A stretch of 64,000 bases of DNA from Turritopsis dohrnii (GCA_027922465.2 BQMF02000434.1:62001-126000); one strand, 5' to 3'; positions 34,818 to 46,905 are shown, numbered from the stretch's first letter. Numbers and translations are program-made. The notes: a model not told the origin generated them from the letters alone.

Positions 34818-36320
34818 ATGGATGAAATCACTTTGAAATACTGTGGTAAGACAGCCATTTTGCTGACAGCATCAATATCAGTTGATGGCCTGGTGAGCAT
34901 TTTCCAAGTAAAACCTGGTGGTGTGCATGTAAAGATGGAAGCTACACCTGGATATTGGAAAAATATTTGGCCTGATGGCCAAGGAAATTTTTCTGACCTA
35001 CCACATGGTGGTAAAACTGCTTTTTTGGTAAGAAGTTTCTGTTGTCTCATTTTTGTTCTCTGTGTTGTGTTTTGGTGTGTGTTGTTTTTATTTAATGCAT
35101 GTCTTTTTTAAAGTGTGTGAGGTGAGAGAGTTTTACTTTTTTAATAATTCTGAATAATACAAATTTAATGCTCAAAATCAAACAATAAGTGGTTGTAGGT
35201 ATGAACAAAATGTGTAGCAGTGTAGTGATTTTGAATGTTTTTTTGCATATTAATCTGCAGAATTTATAGCTGGTTAGGAATGGAATGCATACATTTTGAA
35301 CTAAGTTGATTTCTTCAAACAATTTTACTTATAGACTTATGTTCTTATATACTTGTTTTGTTTTCTGCTACTCTACACTTTCTCCAATTATATAAATAAA
35401 AAAACAACAAAAAACAAAAAAGCAGCACCAATGAAGTTTTTATTGAATTTCATCAAATTGCTACTTATCATATATACTTACACCTTAAACTTTTAATTAT
35501 GTTATATATACCTCTAATATGTTCTCAGTTTGAGGCAATATCACTGATGACCTTATAGAATTTAAAAATTGTATTGACTTTCCTCCTAGATTGCTGTTCC
35601 TAGTGACATTGTGCCAAGTCAGCTAAATACACCTAGTATTGGAATAGATGACACCTCTATTTGTGTACCAGGAAGTTCAAAGTCCATTAATGCACATTCG
35701 GCATCAAACTTTTTTAGAAGAGGCAATGCTGCTGCTATAGGCCAGCGAGCAGTTCCTTCTAAGAAATTTAAAGCTGCTGCGTAAGTAACTATATAAAAGT
35801 AACTATTGTTATTGTATTTAAGGAAACTTGTGATGCTTTCTTTCAAATTTTTTAATTTCTCATATTTTATCACCCCTTAGGAAACGTACACCAGTACTAA
35901 AATCTGTTGCTGTAAGTGAGTTTAACAATGTTGAAATTGAAACTGTATTGGAAGTGAAAATTGACCTAGCAAAATTGGAAAAGCGTTATGGGAATTTTTC
36001 TGTTAAAAAGATTCAGAAAGAAGTTACATTTCAAATTGGGTATGATGGGACAATGATCATCCTGTACAGAAATGGGAATCCAGTGAAAGATACACCAAAT
36101 ACAAGAGGTAAAACTAAATAATGTATTATTTTGAATAATACAAAATTTTACTATCAGATAATAACTCTGATATACTTTTTAAGATTTTTTTTTAATATTA
36201 GTTATTAGATTCATACCAGGAATTGAAGATATCTTAGATCTTCCTATGGTGAGAAGACAGTCACCACAATTAAATGAAGAACAAAACCCCTCACAAGACA
36301 CAAGCAATGTTATTGGATGA
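34818..36320 (+). CDS. Accessory protein of the 4.9-kb transposon (unknown family)
   Basis: Four exons with consensus splice sites and consistent phases: 34818-35027, 35590-35780, 35881-36107 and 36202-36320 (stop TGA). Together they encode about 248 residues. The ATG at 34,818 is in a good context (AAAATGG) and is preceded by an in-frame TGA. Exon 1 encodes a compact module with WKNIWPDGQGNF; exon 2 a Ser/Ala-rich linker ending in basic residues; exon 3 a region with KIDLAKLEKRYGNFSVKKIQ and QIGYDGTMIILYRNG. I recognise no family. The intact frame next to a broken transposase, on the opposite strand and within the same terminal arrays, suggests an element-encoded partner, perhaps a DNA-binding co-factor. 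That role is inference. Confidence 0.7.
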
Positions 36321-36557
36321 CGATTTAATGGATGCTGAAGTCATAACTTTTCTTTCTTTTGTTGGTAGTCCTTTTGTTGATATAATAACTCTTCAGAGAA
36401 TTTCTCTCAAGTTTTTTTATTTTATTGATGCTAATATCAACAACAGTTTTTGTTGATATACTTCATAAAAGAATGAATTTTGTTGATATATTTCATAAAA
36501 GAACGGATTTTGTTAATTTAAGGAAAAAGAAGAACTTTTTGCCAACTTGTAAATACA

Positions 36558-37792
36558 CTAAGGACGTAGACGATTTGTAATTTCGTAAAACAATGATACG
36601 CATTTCTTTAAACTCGTGTAGTTATTGTGCACTACTTCTGAAAAAACTTCCTTTGGGTCTGGAGTATTTGCAACAAACAAAGCTTTTCTGGAGTCGTACA
36701 AGTCAGGTCGCATGATAAGTGGGTCGATTCCAAATTCACCTTCTCGCCTTAATCGCCCACCATTTTCTTCAAACATTCGTACTGCTTCCGTGGTGGATGG
36801 AATCAAAAAGTCTGAAATAACAGTAGTGTTCTTTGTTGCAATCATGTTTTCAATAGGAATACAACCTTGTGGGCCAGGCACACGATGATGATTCCAAGAC
36901 ATGAGTAAATGCTGGACCGCATCAAAGGCAACATGCAGCATGACCCACGAGATACAATACTTCATAATAGGATCTCCAACGTCTATCGATTCAGCTGCGT
37001 CGTTTTCGATAATTATGTCATAGCTCTTTTCAAAGGATAGTTTATTCGGCTGTTTACTTCTGGCCAGAATCGTTCGGCAACGTTGTTGTCTGTTGATGTA
37101 GTTTGCTTGAAACATACCCGCCGTGTATTGTTACGTAATCTTGAAAGAACCTGTTGCACAAAAATAACTAAACAGAATTCACGCCCGTGGTCCATACGAA
37201 TTTGCTCCCACAAGCCATATTTTAACAAAGCAGGCCTAAACACAAATTCGTATATTAAAATTGGATTCTTGATTGGCATTGCAGCATAACCAGCTACAAA
37301 ACGAGAGCAACCGTCAATCATGATAACATGCGTGCATCCATAATCTTGTGCAATTTTTTCATTTTGATCAAAATGACACTTGTAGCCAAAATATGGTGCA
37401 TAGTATGGGATAGGGTTTGTTCTATCGATAATATCTCTTGCACGAGCTTCATAAGCAGTTGGAGCAACAGTTTGTAATGCTACGGCTACTCGACGTTGGC
37501 TAACGGCCCCAGATATGACACCTATGTGTGCTCTCACACTTCCCTGCATTAATTTTCGTCCATAACAATGCCCATAAAGACGAACTAGCTCTCCAACCAA
37601 TGAATTTATTTCATTTTGTGTTATACGACTTATATTTCGGTCAAAACAATATCGCCTTACACTCCTTGCACTAAGTCCTCTTTTTCCAGGATGTCGCTGT
37701 TGATATGTACTAGCTATTTCAGCATGGCTAGAACCTCTTCTTATCATTGATCTAACTTCATTTTCATCAGCTACCTCTGCGAAAGACGCCAT
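36558..37792 (-). pseudogene. DDE-integrase-like transposase, frameshifted
   Basis: Two overlapping minus frames (37,792-37,013 and about 37,030-36,558) are parts of one protein of about 410 residues, broken by a single frameshift near 37,013-37,030, shortly after the catalytic Glu. The N-terminus looks helix-turn-helix-like (IRRGSSHAEIASTYQQRHPG...SVRRYC). The integrase-type core has Asp in VIMIDGCSRF, Asp in RMDHGREF and Glu in NNVAERFWPEVN, about 38 residues apart, a retroviral/IS481-like D,D-x(~38)-E arrangement. After the shift come WVMLHVAFDAVQHLLMSWNHHRVPG and CIPIENM, typical of the C-terminal part of this family in cnidarians. Probably inactive in this copy unless the shift is a sequencing error. 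Confidence 0.8.
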
Positions 37793-37970
37793 ACTGCAGA
37801 AGTCTTTTCACTTTTTGGTTGATAATTCTTTTGTTCATACCTAATAACTTTAGATAACTTTGTGGAAATAAGTTAATACCAAAAATTCAAAAAAAAGAAT
37901 TTTCAGAATTTAAGAATGAATAATGAAGAAATTTAAAACCAAAGGATTTGACCAAAAACTTTGAAAGTTT

Positions 37971-38120
37971 GAGAATTCAATCTGAGAAATTAAGAATTCA
38001 ATCTGAGTAATTAAGAATTCAATCTGAGAAGTGAAGAATTCAATCTGAGACGTGAAGAATTTAATCTGAGAAGTGAAGAATTTAATCTGAGAAGTGAAGA
38101 ATTTAATCTGAGAAGTTTAA
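37971..38120 (+). repeat. Minisatellite, ~21-bp unit
   Basis: About seven copies of AAGAATTCAATCTGAGAAGTG with a change to TTTAATCTGAG in the later units. Lies upstream of the transposase start inside the 4.9-kb element. Confidence 0.85.
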
Positions 38121-38405
38121 AAGTCGATCCGAGTAATTAAGATGTCGATTTGGAGTGACGAGAAGCTGTTTGGCTGAGATGGTACACTGATACTCAAACA
38201 ATGATGATCGATCAGGTTGGCTCAAGTAAAATGTTTCGCTGCATCGTATTTAAGGGGGTTTTGAACATAAGTAATTAAATAAAAATGAAACAATTCGGTT
38301 AAAAACTTATGTAAGTTGCCCATTTACTTTGGTTTTTCAAGTTAAATGCAAACAAAGAATTCATTTTACGTTATTAACTACAACTACAATCCTGGGTATA
38401 AACTA

Positions 38406-38575
38406 GGCCGCTTTTCCAGTTCAATCACTGCGGTCGCGAGACTGAGCAAGCAGCTTTTTCATTCGCTCAGTATAGTTCAAATGATTTCAACTACCAGGCG
38501 AATGAGATTGCGTCAGCCAATCAAAAATCAGATCGCTCATTTGTGCGACCACATTGAATGAACTGGAAACCAGCC
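38406..38575. mobile_element. 170-bp MITE nested in the 4.9-kb element
   Basis: Inverted arms of about 42 bp: the left begins GGCCGCTTTTCCAGTTCA, the right ends TGAACTGGAAACCAGCC, with matching internal TGCGGTCGCGAG...TGAGC versus GCTCATTTGTGCGACC. Several mismatches show age. No coding capacity; target duplication not clear. Confidence 0.7.
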
Positions 38576-38702
38576 TTAACGGAAATATAGCTCTAAACAG
38601 TTTTTGTTGAAATGCGTGAAGGTGGCTCTATTGTATTCGCTTACTAATCTCATTAGCTTATTATGTTAACGCACGCGGCATTACCATGCATGGAATTTTT
38701 TT

Positions 38703-38877
38703 TTAGAACTGTCTAAAAAAACTCGAGAACTGTCTTTAAAAAAACCGAGAACTGTCTAAAAAAAACTCGAGAACTGTCTAAAAAAACTCGAGAACTGTAA
38801 AAAAAACCTCGAGAACTGTCTAAAAAAACTCGAGAACTGTCTAAAAAAAACTCGAGAACTGTCTAAAAAAACGTTCT
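38703..38877 (-). repeat. Right subterminal array of the 4.9-kb element
   Basis: About eight units of AAAAAAACTCGAGAACTGTC, the reverse complement of the left array. Unit identity is higher than on the left. Confidence 0.9.
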
Positions 38878-38989
38878 TCTGTAGCGTCATCTGCAATATA
38901 TGGGACATTCTCTTGTCTGTAACGGTAAATGATAAATGATACACGCAAATGATATGTATTATTTTGAAAGATCTCCAATTTTTGATTAA

Positions 38990-40700
38990 AGGTATTTAAA
39001 GGTATGTTTTATTTCAAAAATGTTTTATTACTAAAAGGTAACTTAAAAGTATGTTTAATTACTGTAAGATAATTGTGATCCTCGTACTGAAGCAGTTACA
39101 CCATGCGATTTCTTGTTAACGATGATGTACTTAATTTGATTTTTCCACAAACATTAAGATCAATATTGATTGAGATTTATTCTCACAGTATTTCTTTCCA
39201 CAGCAACTATGCTCTATGTTTGTCTTTCAAAACTGTTAAATATCGCCTCTACACCAAGATGACATATCTTCAATCTTTTACGAAGAATGAAAGTGATTTC
39301 GTTAAAGTTCCAGATTACGAAATTCAGTAAATTTGCTGAGTTTTGCCCATTGCGGTGTCTCTGTATTTGACTAAATTTTAATCATAGTTATCGTGGTAAT
39401 CGTCAGGTCTGAACCAAGCTTTACATGAAAAAAAACAATTACTTGTCAGAATTTTTTTAAAAACTGTTCAACTAAAAAGTTCCTCCAGAGATTCAAAGCC
39501 TTTTCTTTGCCGATGTGAAGTTTCTAATGACTTTGTAGGGAAACATTCACGAACAACTCGACTAAGTTCTTTATAATTCCCTAAAAAATAGTTTGTGTAA
39601 ACGAAACGTGATTTTTTCGAATCCCGCTAATGATTGCATCTCTTTAAGTTCGTGCAGCAAACACCAGAATTGTTATAGTCAAATCTCTTAATTCAAGCAT
39701 AAACTTCGTTGTCTTGTAAATCATTAATTATGAACATCTTGTAAAACATCATCTTCGTTGCCTTTGTACTTTCGTAAGGTCCCTATTGTGATATTTGGTT
39801 TTATGTGGATTTGTAAGAACAACCTTGAAATTTTTGGAAGAGCTTTAGTAAAGACAGGTAACTTCAGTCACACTAATTCACAAATACAAACATCGTATAA
39901 CCTTAGGCTGAAGAAGAAATAAACCAATCGAATTAAGAAATTTATAGTAAAAAAACTGTGTAAAAACAAATTAAGTCAATTCTGTAGCACATGTTAAGGA
40001 CTGTATTATCTGAACTTATTTTGTTGTCCCTCAATTTCCCATTCGAGAGTGAGAGGTCATTACAATTTTGTAAACATTTGAGAGTACTTCTGCTTTGATA
40101 TCATATTCGTATTGCATCATGTAATACTGGAAAATATTAAATCTTAAACAAGACGTGAAATGTTGCCCGTTACGCACAATTTCTTTACAATAAAGAGATG
40201 TTTAGGACTTTTCTATGACTTTCCGGCATTGTCTAGATGTTAGAGAAGTGCAGTTTATTTATATGTTTCAATCGATACTGCGATATCATCAATATTTACG
40301 GTACAGATTCTGTGTTACACCAACTATGTAAAACATGCTATGTTCTTCATAACGGAAAATAAAAGTTCATGTATCAGATATATCCTCTAGTTCGATGAAG
40401 GATTGTCAACCATTTTACACAGACTCTGATCTGATAATTTAAAAGAAACTGAGTAAACATCATGGGACATCATGGACATCCAATGTCTGGTTATGTTGCC
40501 GTCATGGAAACGTCACATTTTCTTCGATTATTGTCGATAGTATAATTGATGAACAACGTGGATGACTTTTTATGTCTAATCTATCTTTTTTTGATAAAAT
40601 TTATTTGTCATTACTGGTTTCTTTAATTGCCTTATAACTTCAGGATGAAACACAACAATACATAATCTAGTCTCAAAAATATAACATTGCCGATAACCAA
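38990..40700. other. Unassigned region with one dispersed repeat
   Basis: 39,425-39,610 is an inverted relative of the repeat at 49,095-49,345 (shared GATGTGAAGTTTCTAATGAC, CTTTGTAGGGAAA, TTCACGAACAACT). The 75-codon frame at 39,103-39,330 has no domain. Nothing else recognised. Confidence 0.5.
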
Positions 40701-40729
40701 ATTATGGTCAAATCTTACAAAATGACTGG

Positions 40730-41060
40730 AAAATTCAAAATTAACATCTTCCATTTGTGCTTTGAACAAATTTTTATGAATATTGGAGAACTTTGAAGAT
40801 TTGGTCTAAATTTGTCCCAAATTGTCCAATTTTATTCAAATCTGATAAAATGACTATCAAATTTGAAATCAGCACCTATCAAATGCAATCCATGCAAAAT
40901 TTCATGAAAATTGAAGAACTTTCGAAATTTGGTCCACATTTGACCCTTATTACCCATTTCTGGTCAAATCTGACAAAATGAATGTCAAATTCGAAATTAG
41001 AACCTTTCAAATGTGCTCCGTGCATAATTTCCTAAGAATTGAAGAACTTTGCAAATTTAG
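40730..41060 (-). repeat. Diverged satellite, ~128-bp unit
   Basis: About two and a half units containing TCCAATTTT-TCAAATCTGA, AAATGACTATCAAATTTGAA and ATGCAAAATTTCATGAAA. These are the reverse complement of the more regular array at 53.16-53.56 kb. Units here are considerably diverged. Confidence 0.75.
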
Positions 41061-41195
41061 CCGAAAATGCGAATTCGACGATTTCATGTAAACGTTGCAC
41101 GAAAGCGTTCATATTTGGAGTAGTAGTCGGATGAGGAGAAAGAGAAACCACAAGTATTTTAAATACTTTCCTCACCAAGAGTGTCCTAAAGCCAA

Positions 41196-42010
41196 CAAGA
41201 GCCAGATGGCGCAAAACGGTAGCAGCAAAAGTACTTGCCACAAGAATACTTTTAAATTTAAAATTTTACTTAAAGTTCTTAAACGTTCTGTAAACGTTAT
41301 TTCTTGAGATATCTTACTGGTGGAAAACAGGCATAAACGATATTATAATGTTTAAAATTACTAACTCGTGTAAATAGGGTCTAATCGCAACACACCAGCA
41401 ATTTAATTTATTAGAAGACAAAAGAATTATACATGCATGAGCTGTTTATAACGTACGTTTTTTTTTATAAGAGCTTATGTAGAAAAAAAACCCGCGTTTC
41501 TTCGAAAAAAAAATGTATGTTTTGAATTATAATTTTTTGAAATCGAAAATGAATTCAAACAGATAACTGCCTTTTTTTAACTCGATTTTTGAAAACCTTG
41601 ATGTTCAAAGACAGAACAGATAGCTAACAAACGTAGAAAGTACTAAGAAAGTCTGATCTGTGCTTTACTGACACGAAAAACATATCTATTTTCAAGTGCC
41701 AAAGTTCATTGATTCAGTACCATAAAAGTAACTAAAAGTCCCAGTTTTATGTAGACCTATTTGATTAATATCCATTCCTTCATCAATTAAGTGATAAAAT
41801 ATCAAAGAAAACGTATTTTAAATGTATGTGATTGAAAACCTTCGAAAATTCAAAAGGCTGCGTTCGTTCATTAGAATGTATTTTGAGTTTTTAGTGGGGA
41901 CTCGCATACTCTAAATCGTAGGCTAAAAACTGCCGTTTCGGCCGGAGTAGTAGTAGTAGTAGTAGGAGTCCAAGGGTGTTTTAATAGGGTATTCGCTTAC
42001 GCTGCTACCG
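41196..42010 (+). mobile_element. MITE-like DNA transposon, copy 2 of 3
   Basis: 815 bp, same ends as the 7669-8472 copy (CAAGAGCCAGATGGCGCAAA ... CTGCTACCG). Flanked by CAA on the left and TAA on the right, i.e. a TAA duplication with one substitution. It contains a pure (GTA)n tract near 41,945-41,970. Confidence 0.8.
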
Positions 42011-42368
42011 TAATAAGCAATATTTAGAAATTAAATCAAATGAGAATTTACTTATGTACAACACCCAATAGTGTTTATAAGTTTTTTCTTTTTACCATCT
42101 TCACATTAATTCTTGCACAAAACCTAACCAAACGTTTCTCCTTTGTAAAGTATTACATTCTTCACCTTCTAACAATCAAACCATTACTTTGTGTGTCTGG
42201 TATCTCCATACGAAAAACATTTGTCTAATTAGGTAACACTGACATCATTTGGTAACAATGACATCGGTCAAACATTGAGTTATTTTTATATTTATAATTT
42301 CCTAATTATTGCCATGCCTCAGAATCTATTATATAATAGCGAGTCATTAAATATTATTAACATATTAG

Positions 42369-42376
42369 TATAAATA
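42369..42376 (+). promoter_or_regulatory. TATA box of the secreted-protein gene
   Basis: TATAAATA lies 77 bp upstream of the ATG at 42,446, consistent with transcription starting near 42,400 and a short leader. Confidence 0.6.
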
Positions 42377-42445
42377 CGACCAAGGAAAAATGGTGATATT
42401 CACTGAGGCCATCTTGGTTGACCAAAAACTGGAAAGAATTGAATC

Positions 42446-44951
42446 ATGAAGACATTCACAGCTGTTCTATTATTGATCGTAATGTTGACCATAGTGGAAG
42501 GTACTCAAAATAATTACCAAATTTCTGAGATTTTTTCGAATTATTTATATATAAACTTCTTCTTTTATAATAGGTCAGCGAAGAACAGATGGCAACCCGA
42601 ACAAGGGTGGTAAGATAATATCTTAAAAATGTTGATTTTCATTGTTAAAATATGGAAGCCAAGTTATTGTAGCTAGATATTGCCTGTTGATATTTAGATA
42701 CGGACTTGATTAGTAATGAATATTTCCCAAAAAGTGGTGAGTGACGTTTTCAATGAATGACTTAATATAAAATATATTATCTGCGAAGTTAACATCTAAG
42801 CATGCTGAAAAACATTCAAGAGAGACTTTTTTAAAAACTCTCTTATGGTATGATCAATAGTAGTGGCTTAAATCCTTTGTTAAAAAGGTTTCTAACCTGC
42901 CTCATAAAAACGTTTGTCGCATTACGTTCCCGTATGGCGGTGAACATGAAAATAGTGGCTGAAATGGATAGTGAGGAAATTTTACTGCAAACACAAAATT
43001 GTGCAAACACCGGCTTAAAACATCAAATTGAGAAAATAAAATTATTACATCGAAACGAAAGACATATCTAGAATTTTATGCAAACCCATATCATGAAAAA
43101 ACAGTTAAAATCAGTGGCTGGTTTTTGTAAAAGCAACTGCTTAATCTTTAATTACCACTATGATCCAGGTAAATACTGGTAATAATCATAAAATGACGTA
43201 ATGCCATTTTGGAAAAATAGTAAAACTTTAGTGTCTCTTTGATCGTCTAATGATGGTTTTTTTATCGGCAGTATACAAGCCTCCAGGTTTTTTCTCTCTC
43301 GGGTGTTGGAAAGAGCAGAAAACAAAATTTTCTGCGTTATCTGAATGGCTTTGAATATGTCTTGATGGTTCAGAAGTTCCTTGTAGAGAATTGTGCTTCT
43401 TCCACCTCACTTCAACGTTTCGCGCTGTTTCACCGATGTATGTTTCACTGCAGTTGCATTCTTGGTGGCAAATCTTACAGGTTGGATGAGGGTTGTTACT
43501 CTTATGACTAAAAAGTTTTTTTTACCTTTTTGGTTTTCTATTCAATACACAAAATGTATTTCAGGTGAACTAACGGAATTTCTTGAATTTCCTCGCTTTT
43601 CACACACTTACCCAAACGAAACTTATCATTTTTTCATTCATCATTTTTCTCAACAAACTGTCGAATAACACTTTCGGTAAATCTTACTGGATAGCCAGGT
43701 TTCTTGAACTTTTGGCGGACTTCGTTCAACTCATCATCGAATTTTGAAGCAATCTTCTTTGCTCTATATAGATTAGTGTTGATGGCATTTCTTTTATACC
43801 TTCTAGCAATTTTTTACCTCCAGTGAACCGGTAGTTTTTTTCACTTCTGTAAACCGATGTTTAGATTCCATCTGAAGGTTTATCTGTTTAAAGGACTGAC
43901 TACCCAGCCGGCACAATTGTTACAAAGTCTCTATGAAGGAGTTCATTTCTATAGAAATATACACACAATTTCAATAAAAATGCTCTTCGTCGCAGTGACG
44001 TTTTGACGATTTTGTCAACTGGGTAAACTTCTAATTTCCACTTAACATTTATTCTTAACAAAGCCAACATTATGCAATTATCAATAGTAGTTCCTACTTT
44101 GCATTTGATTTTTGGTACATAAAATAATTCCATATCCATGTGTCATTTTAGGTTTTGACAGTTCCTTTTTAAGTTAGAGATATAACTTACTGTTCTTCGA
44201 CTGATAAAATAAAAGCCATATGTTCATATGTCAACAATTCAACTCTATTAAGGTGGTTCATGCTTTTTTCAAAACAGTGAAAAGGTTTTTATTGTTTGCT
44301 TTCATTATGTTGTTATAAAATTCTGTCATCTTCATTAAACAGGACTCCAGTACATGCTTAATCGTTACCTCTCAGATTAAATATAATGTAACCCAACGTA
44401 GTGTAGCCACATAGCAGTGAAAGACTGTTTAAGAACATTTACGCTGTTGGTTAGAATGTAATGAAGACCGTCGTAGCCTCATATTTCGCTAAACCGGACG
44501 CTGCGATAATTCTCAAAAAGACATCACATTATACATGTTCCATTGAATAGACCAGACCTTAACCCACGCTACTCTTTTATCCTTATATGGTAATAGAGTA
44601 AGCTGGATGATTGTTAATGTATAGCTCATAATATTTCATCCTTTTGCGTACATAGTTTAGTCTCCCTATATAACCTTGATTGTATCACTAAGCTCTTATT
44701 TTCTTACTAATCGTTTTCTCTTTCTTTCAAGATTACTCAAACTTTGAAGATGGTTTTGCCAACCAGTTCGAAGGTGAGCTCATACTAGCAGTTGTCTTGC
44801 TGATTGGAAATGTACACAAATTTGGCATTGCAAAATATGTTTTTCATTACATAAAATATATTTATTGATCTTTCTCATATTCGTTTTCTTCTTTTAAGAA
44901 TATTTCGACGTCGAATATCCAGATTACTCGAAGATTGATTATTCGGAATAA
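42446..44951 (+). CDS. Small secreted acidic protein, five exons
   Basis: Exons 42446-42500, 42574-42609, 42698-42736, 44732-44773 and 44899-44951 (stop TAA) join to exactly 75 codons. All four introns are phase 1 with canonical ends (GTACTC, GTAAGA, GTGAGT, GTGAGC donors; TAG/AAG acceptors). Exon 1 encodes a textbook signal peptide (MKTFTAVLLLIVMLTIVEG). The mature ~55 residues start QRRTDGNPNKG and become rich in Asp, Glu, Tyr, Phe and Ser, with a net acidic C-terminus (EYFDVEYPDYS) and no cysteines. The phase-1 mini-exons each encode 12-17 residues, so the gene looks built from small repeated acidic blocks (DYSNFED, EYFDVEYPDYSKIDYSE). No known family recognised. It is too short per exon to appear as an open reading frame. 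A TATA box sits upstream. Confidence 0.75.
43228..43812 (-). mobile_element. Penelope-like retroelement fragment
   Basis: The minus strand of intron 3 of the secreted-protein gene holds remnants of a Penelope-like element. The upstream part reads YKRNAINTNLYRAKKIA...GYPVRF, typical of the end of the reverse-transcriptase region. After a break comes CKICHQECNCSETYIGETAR...EVRWKKHNS...HIQSHSDNAENF, the GIY-YIG-type endonuclease (YIGETAR, His-rich). Frames are interrupted and both ends missing, so it is dead. Confidence 0.7.
43903..44023. mobile_element. 121-bp CCCAG-type MITE
   Basis: Ends CCCAGCCGGCACAATTG and, inverted, CAATTTTGTC-AACTGGG, flanked by TA (43,901-43,902 and 44,024-44,025). The terminus matches the CCCAG(C/T)nGGCA type of the 56.7-kb element and the intronic micro-MITE. 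Low-to-moderate certainty because the inverted repeats are short and imperfect. Confidence 0.5.
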
Positions 44952-44999
44952 TTGGATGGCAACTTGAATTAGTGATGGAAGATATTTGTACTTGTTCTT

Positions 45000-46440
45000 T
45001 TATATAACACGTTGTTTGTATTAATTTTAACAGAAAGATGTATTTATAACAACGCACATTAAAATTTTTTCTATTTTCTTTTTATTCCCCTTGAAATAAT
45101 TTAAATTCAGTAAGATGATAACCCGTCTCAAAGCGTTACAGATTTCAACCAAATAAAGACGTCCTTTTGGTATCTTGAAAGACGTCTTGAAGACGTTTTT
45201 GTGTTTACTGGGTATCCATGAATTGTCTATTACCAAACGAACCATCTAAGATTTTTACGACTCAGATGTTTTGATGTTTTGATGTTTTATAAGATGTTAG
45301 CTCATAACTGATTATCAACCTCTCTGCACGGCCAAATGTGATCTTGCGTACAAAATATCATAAGTTACTAAATATCAATAATAAAATAATTGATTACACG
45401 AGCCGCCAGTTTGTTACTAGAATATACATCCCTGTCTTGAAAATTATCGACGGACACCTAATGAGGCAGACAGGGTATGGGAAAAATGATGTCATTAAGC
45501 TAATTTCGATTTACAAACAGCTTACCACCATATGCGAAACATATATCAAGAATAAAATTTAGATCGTGTTGTTTAGTGTCATTCTGAATTCAAATGTTTA
45601 CACTTGTTTTGTTTATTATTTCCAATGACTATCAAATCAATCAATAGTAACTAGTATGTAATTTGATGTTGTTCTCTTTTAGTCTCTAAATTTCTACTTA
45701 TTAGTAGCTGAAGCGTACTCATCTGTTAGTCTTCTTATTCTAAATCTATAGTGGCCCTAACTGTTAGTTTAAATTTCACATTGATATTTTTAGTATTAAC
45801 AATACATTTGTCGTATATATGTATATATCATTTTTATGTGTCAGTAATTGTAATATTTTAAAGAACAGAACCCTCATGATAGCAGTATTTAGTACTGAGA
45901 GGCTATCCTGTCAAAATATTTGTTAAATAACATTTATAATAATAACAATAATAATAATCAAATGTTGAGTGATTTTGAACGGAAATTATTGATGACTGTC
46001 ATTAATCCTTTCTTAAACTGATTATTTAAAGATTTCCAAACTAGAGTGACTTTAATATACCTGATAAACGCGTCCTATTGTTGCTAACAATGCTTCTACA
46101 TAATTTCATTACATCATAGAAAACACAATAGAGATATACTTAACAAAATACGTACAAAATGTTTCGGCAACTCCGATATTCTCACACATAAATTACATAT
46201 AATAAGTATAAGCGTCGAGTGAAGTCATTTGCCCTTTGGTTAGCTCTTTGCAGAACTAATCAAGGTCTTGAATCTTCCTGGTGCGGGCCATGCACAAGTG
46301 ACGTAAACCAAACCAATTATTGTTACCGGAATTCTCCTAATATAGTGCTGATTTTTTAAATCAATTTGTCAATTCTAATTAAATAACGGGGGATTTATAT
46401 TGAAAATAATCAAAACGCCCATAATTTAGCGCGGGTTATT
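45000..46440. other. Unassigned region
   Basis: GACGTCTT-type motifs at 45,160-45,205 next to TACTGGGTA look like a solo end of a CCCAG-type element. The 74-codon frame at 45,338-45,562 (contains IIDYTSRQFVTRIYIPVLKIIDG) is not recognised and has no splice context. An (AAT)n-like tract lies near 45,937-45,960. Confidence 0.4.
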
Positions 46441-46484
46441 TTAATTGAACCCGAATTTTTAGGGGTACTGTTAGCAAAATATAC

Positions 46485-46905
46485 AGCTGTGGCAGAACGT
46501 GGCACCATGTGCGGTTTGCCAGTGTATCCTAAAGCTTGCCTGACTGTCTGAGACGGGTGAACTTTTTTTCGAGCAATCAAAATGTTTAAAAACCGATAGG
46601 TAAAAAAAGAGTATCATGAAACAAAATATTTTTTTGCTTTTGTCTTAATAGTTGTCTTAATTTCTTTTAATCGATTTCTTTTAATCTATTTTAATCTGAT
46701 CGAACGTTTTTTATTCACTTCATTCATTTAGCACGTGCATTTTTTTCTCCTCCCGTGTGATCTTTTAAATAGAAACCATTTTTTCACCTACTTCTGACAG
46801 CACCCATGTTAGAGATCGTAAAACAAAAGCTAATAATAAGTTGAAAAGTTTTTTCTCTTTGCGTTTTGAGTGTATTGTTAAACTGATATTTGATTGGTTT
46901 AAAAT
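46485..46905 (+). repeat. Dispersed repeat, copy A of a near-tandem pair
   Basis: Shares with 47,205-47,640 the ordered landmarks GGCAGAACGTGG, GGTTTGCCAGTGTATCCTAA, TGAGACGGGTGAAC, TCGAACGTTTT, TTAGCACGTGC, CTCCTCCCGTGTGATC, CACCCATGTTAGAG and GTTTTGAGTGTATTGTT. The spacing between copies is about 720 bp. Confidence 0.8.

Larger units (their letters stand above)
34014..38901. mobile_element. 4.9-kb transposon with DDE-integrase-like transposase and subterminal arrays
   Basis: Defined by inverted ATATATTGCARATG ends (34,014-34,027 and 38,888-38,901). Inside each end is an array of ~20-bp GACAGTTCTCGAGTTTTTTT units, direct on the left and inverted on the right. Contents are an intact four-exon accessory gene (plus, 34.8-36.3 kb) and a convergent frameshifted transposase (minus, 36.6-37.8 kb). 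A minisatellite and a nested MITE lie between the transposase and the right array. No clear target-site duplication could be read. The superfamily is unresolved: an IS481EU- or Ginger-type integrase transposon is my best guess. Confidence 0.75.

Noticed and set aside
37971..38120. CRISPR-like regular repeats
   Set aside because: The ~21-bp units are contiguous without unique spacers and lie in eukaryotic spliced DNA. It is a minisatellite.
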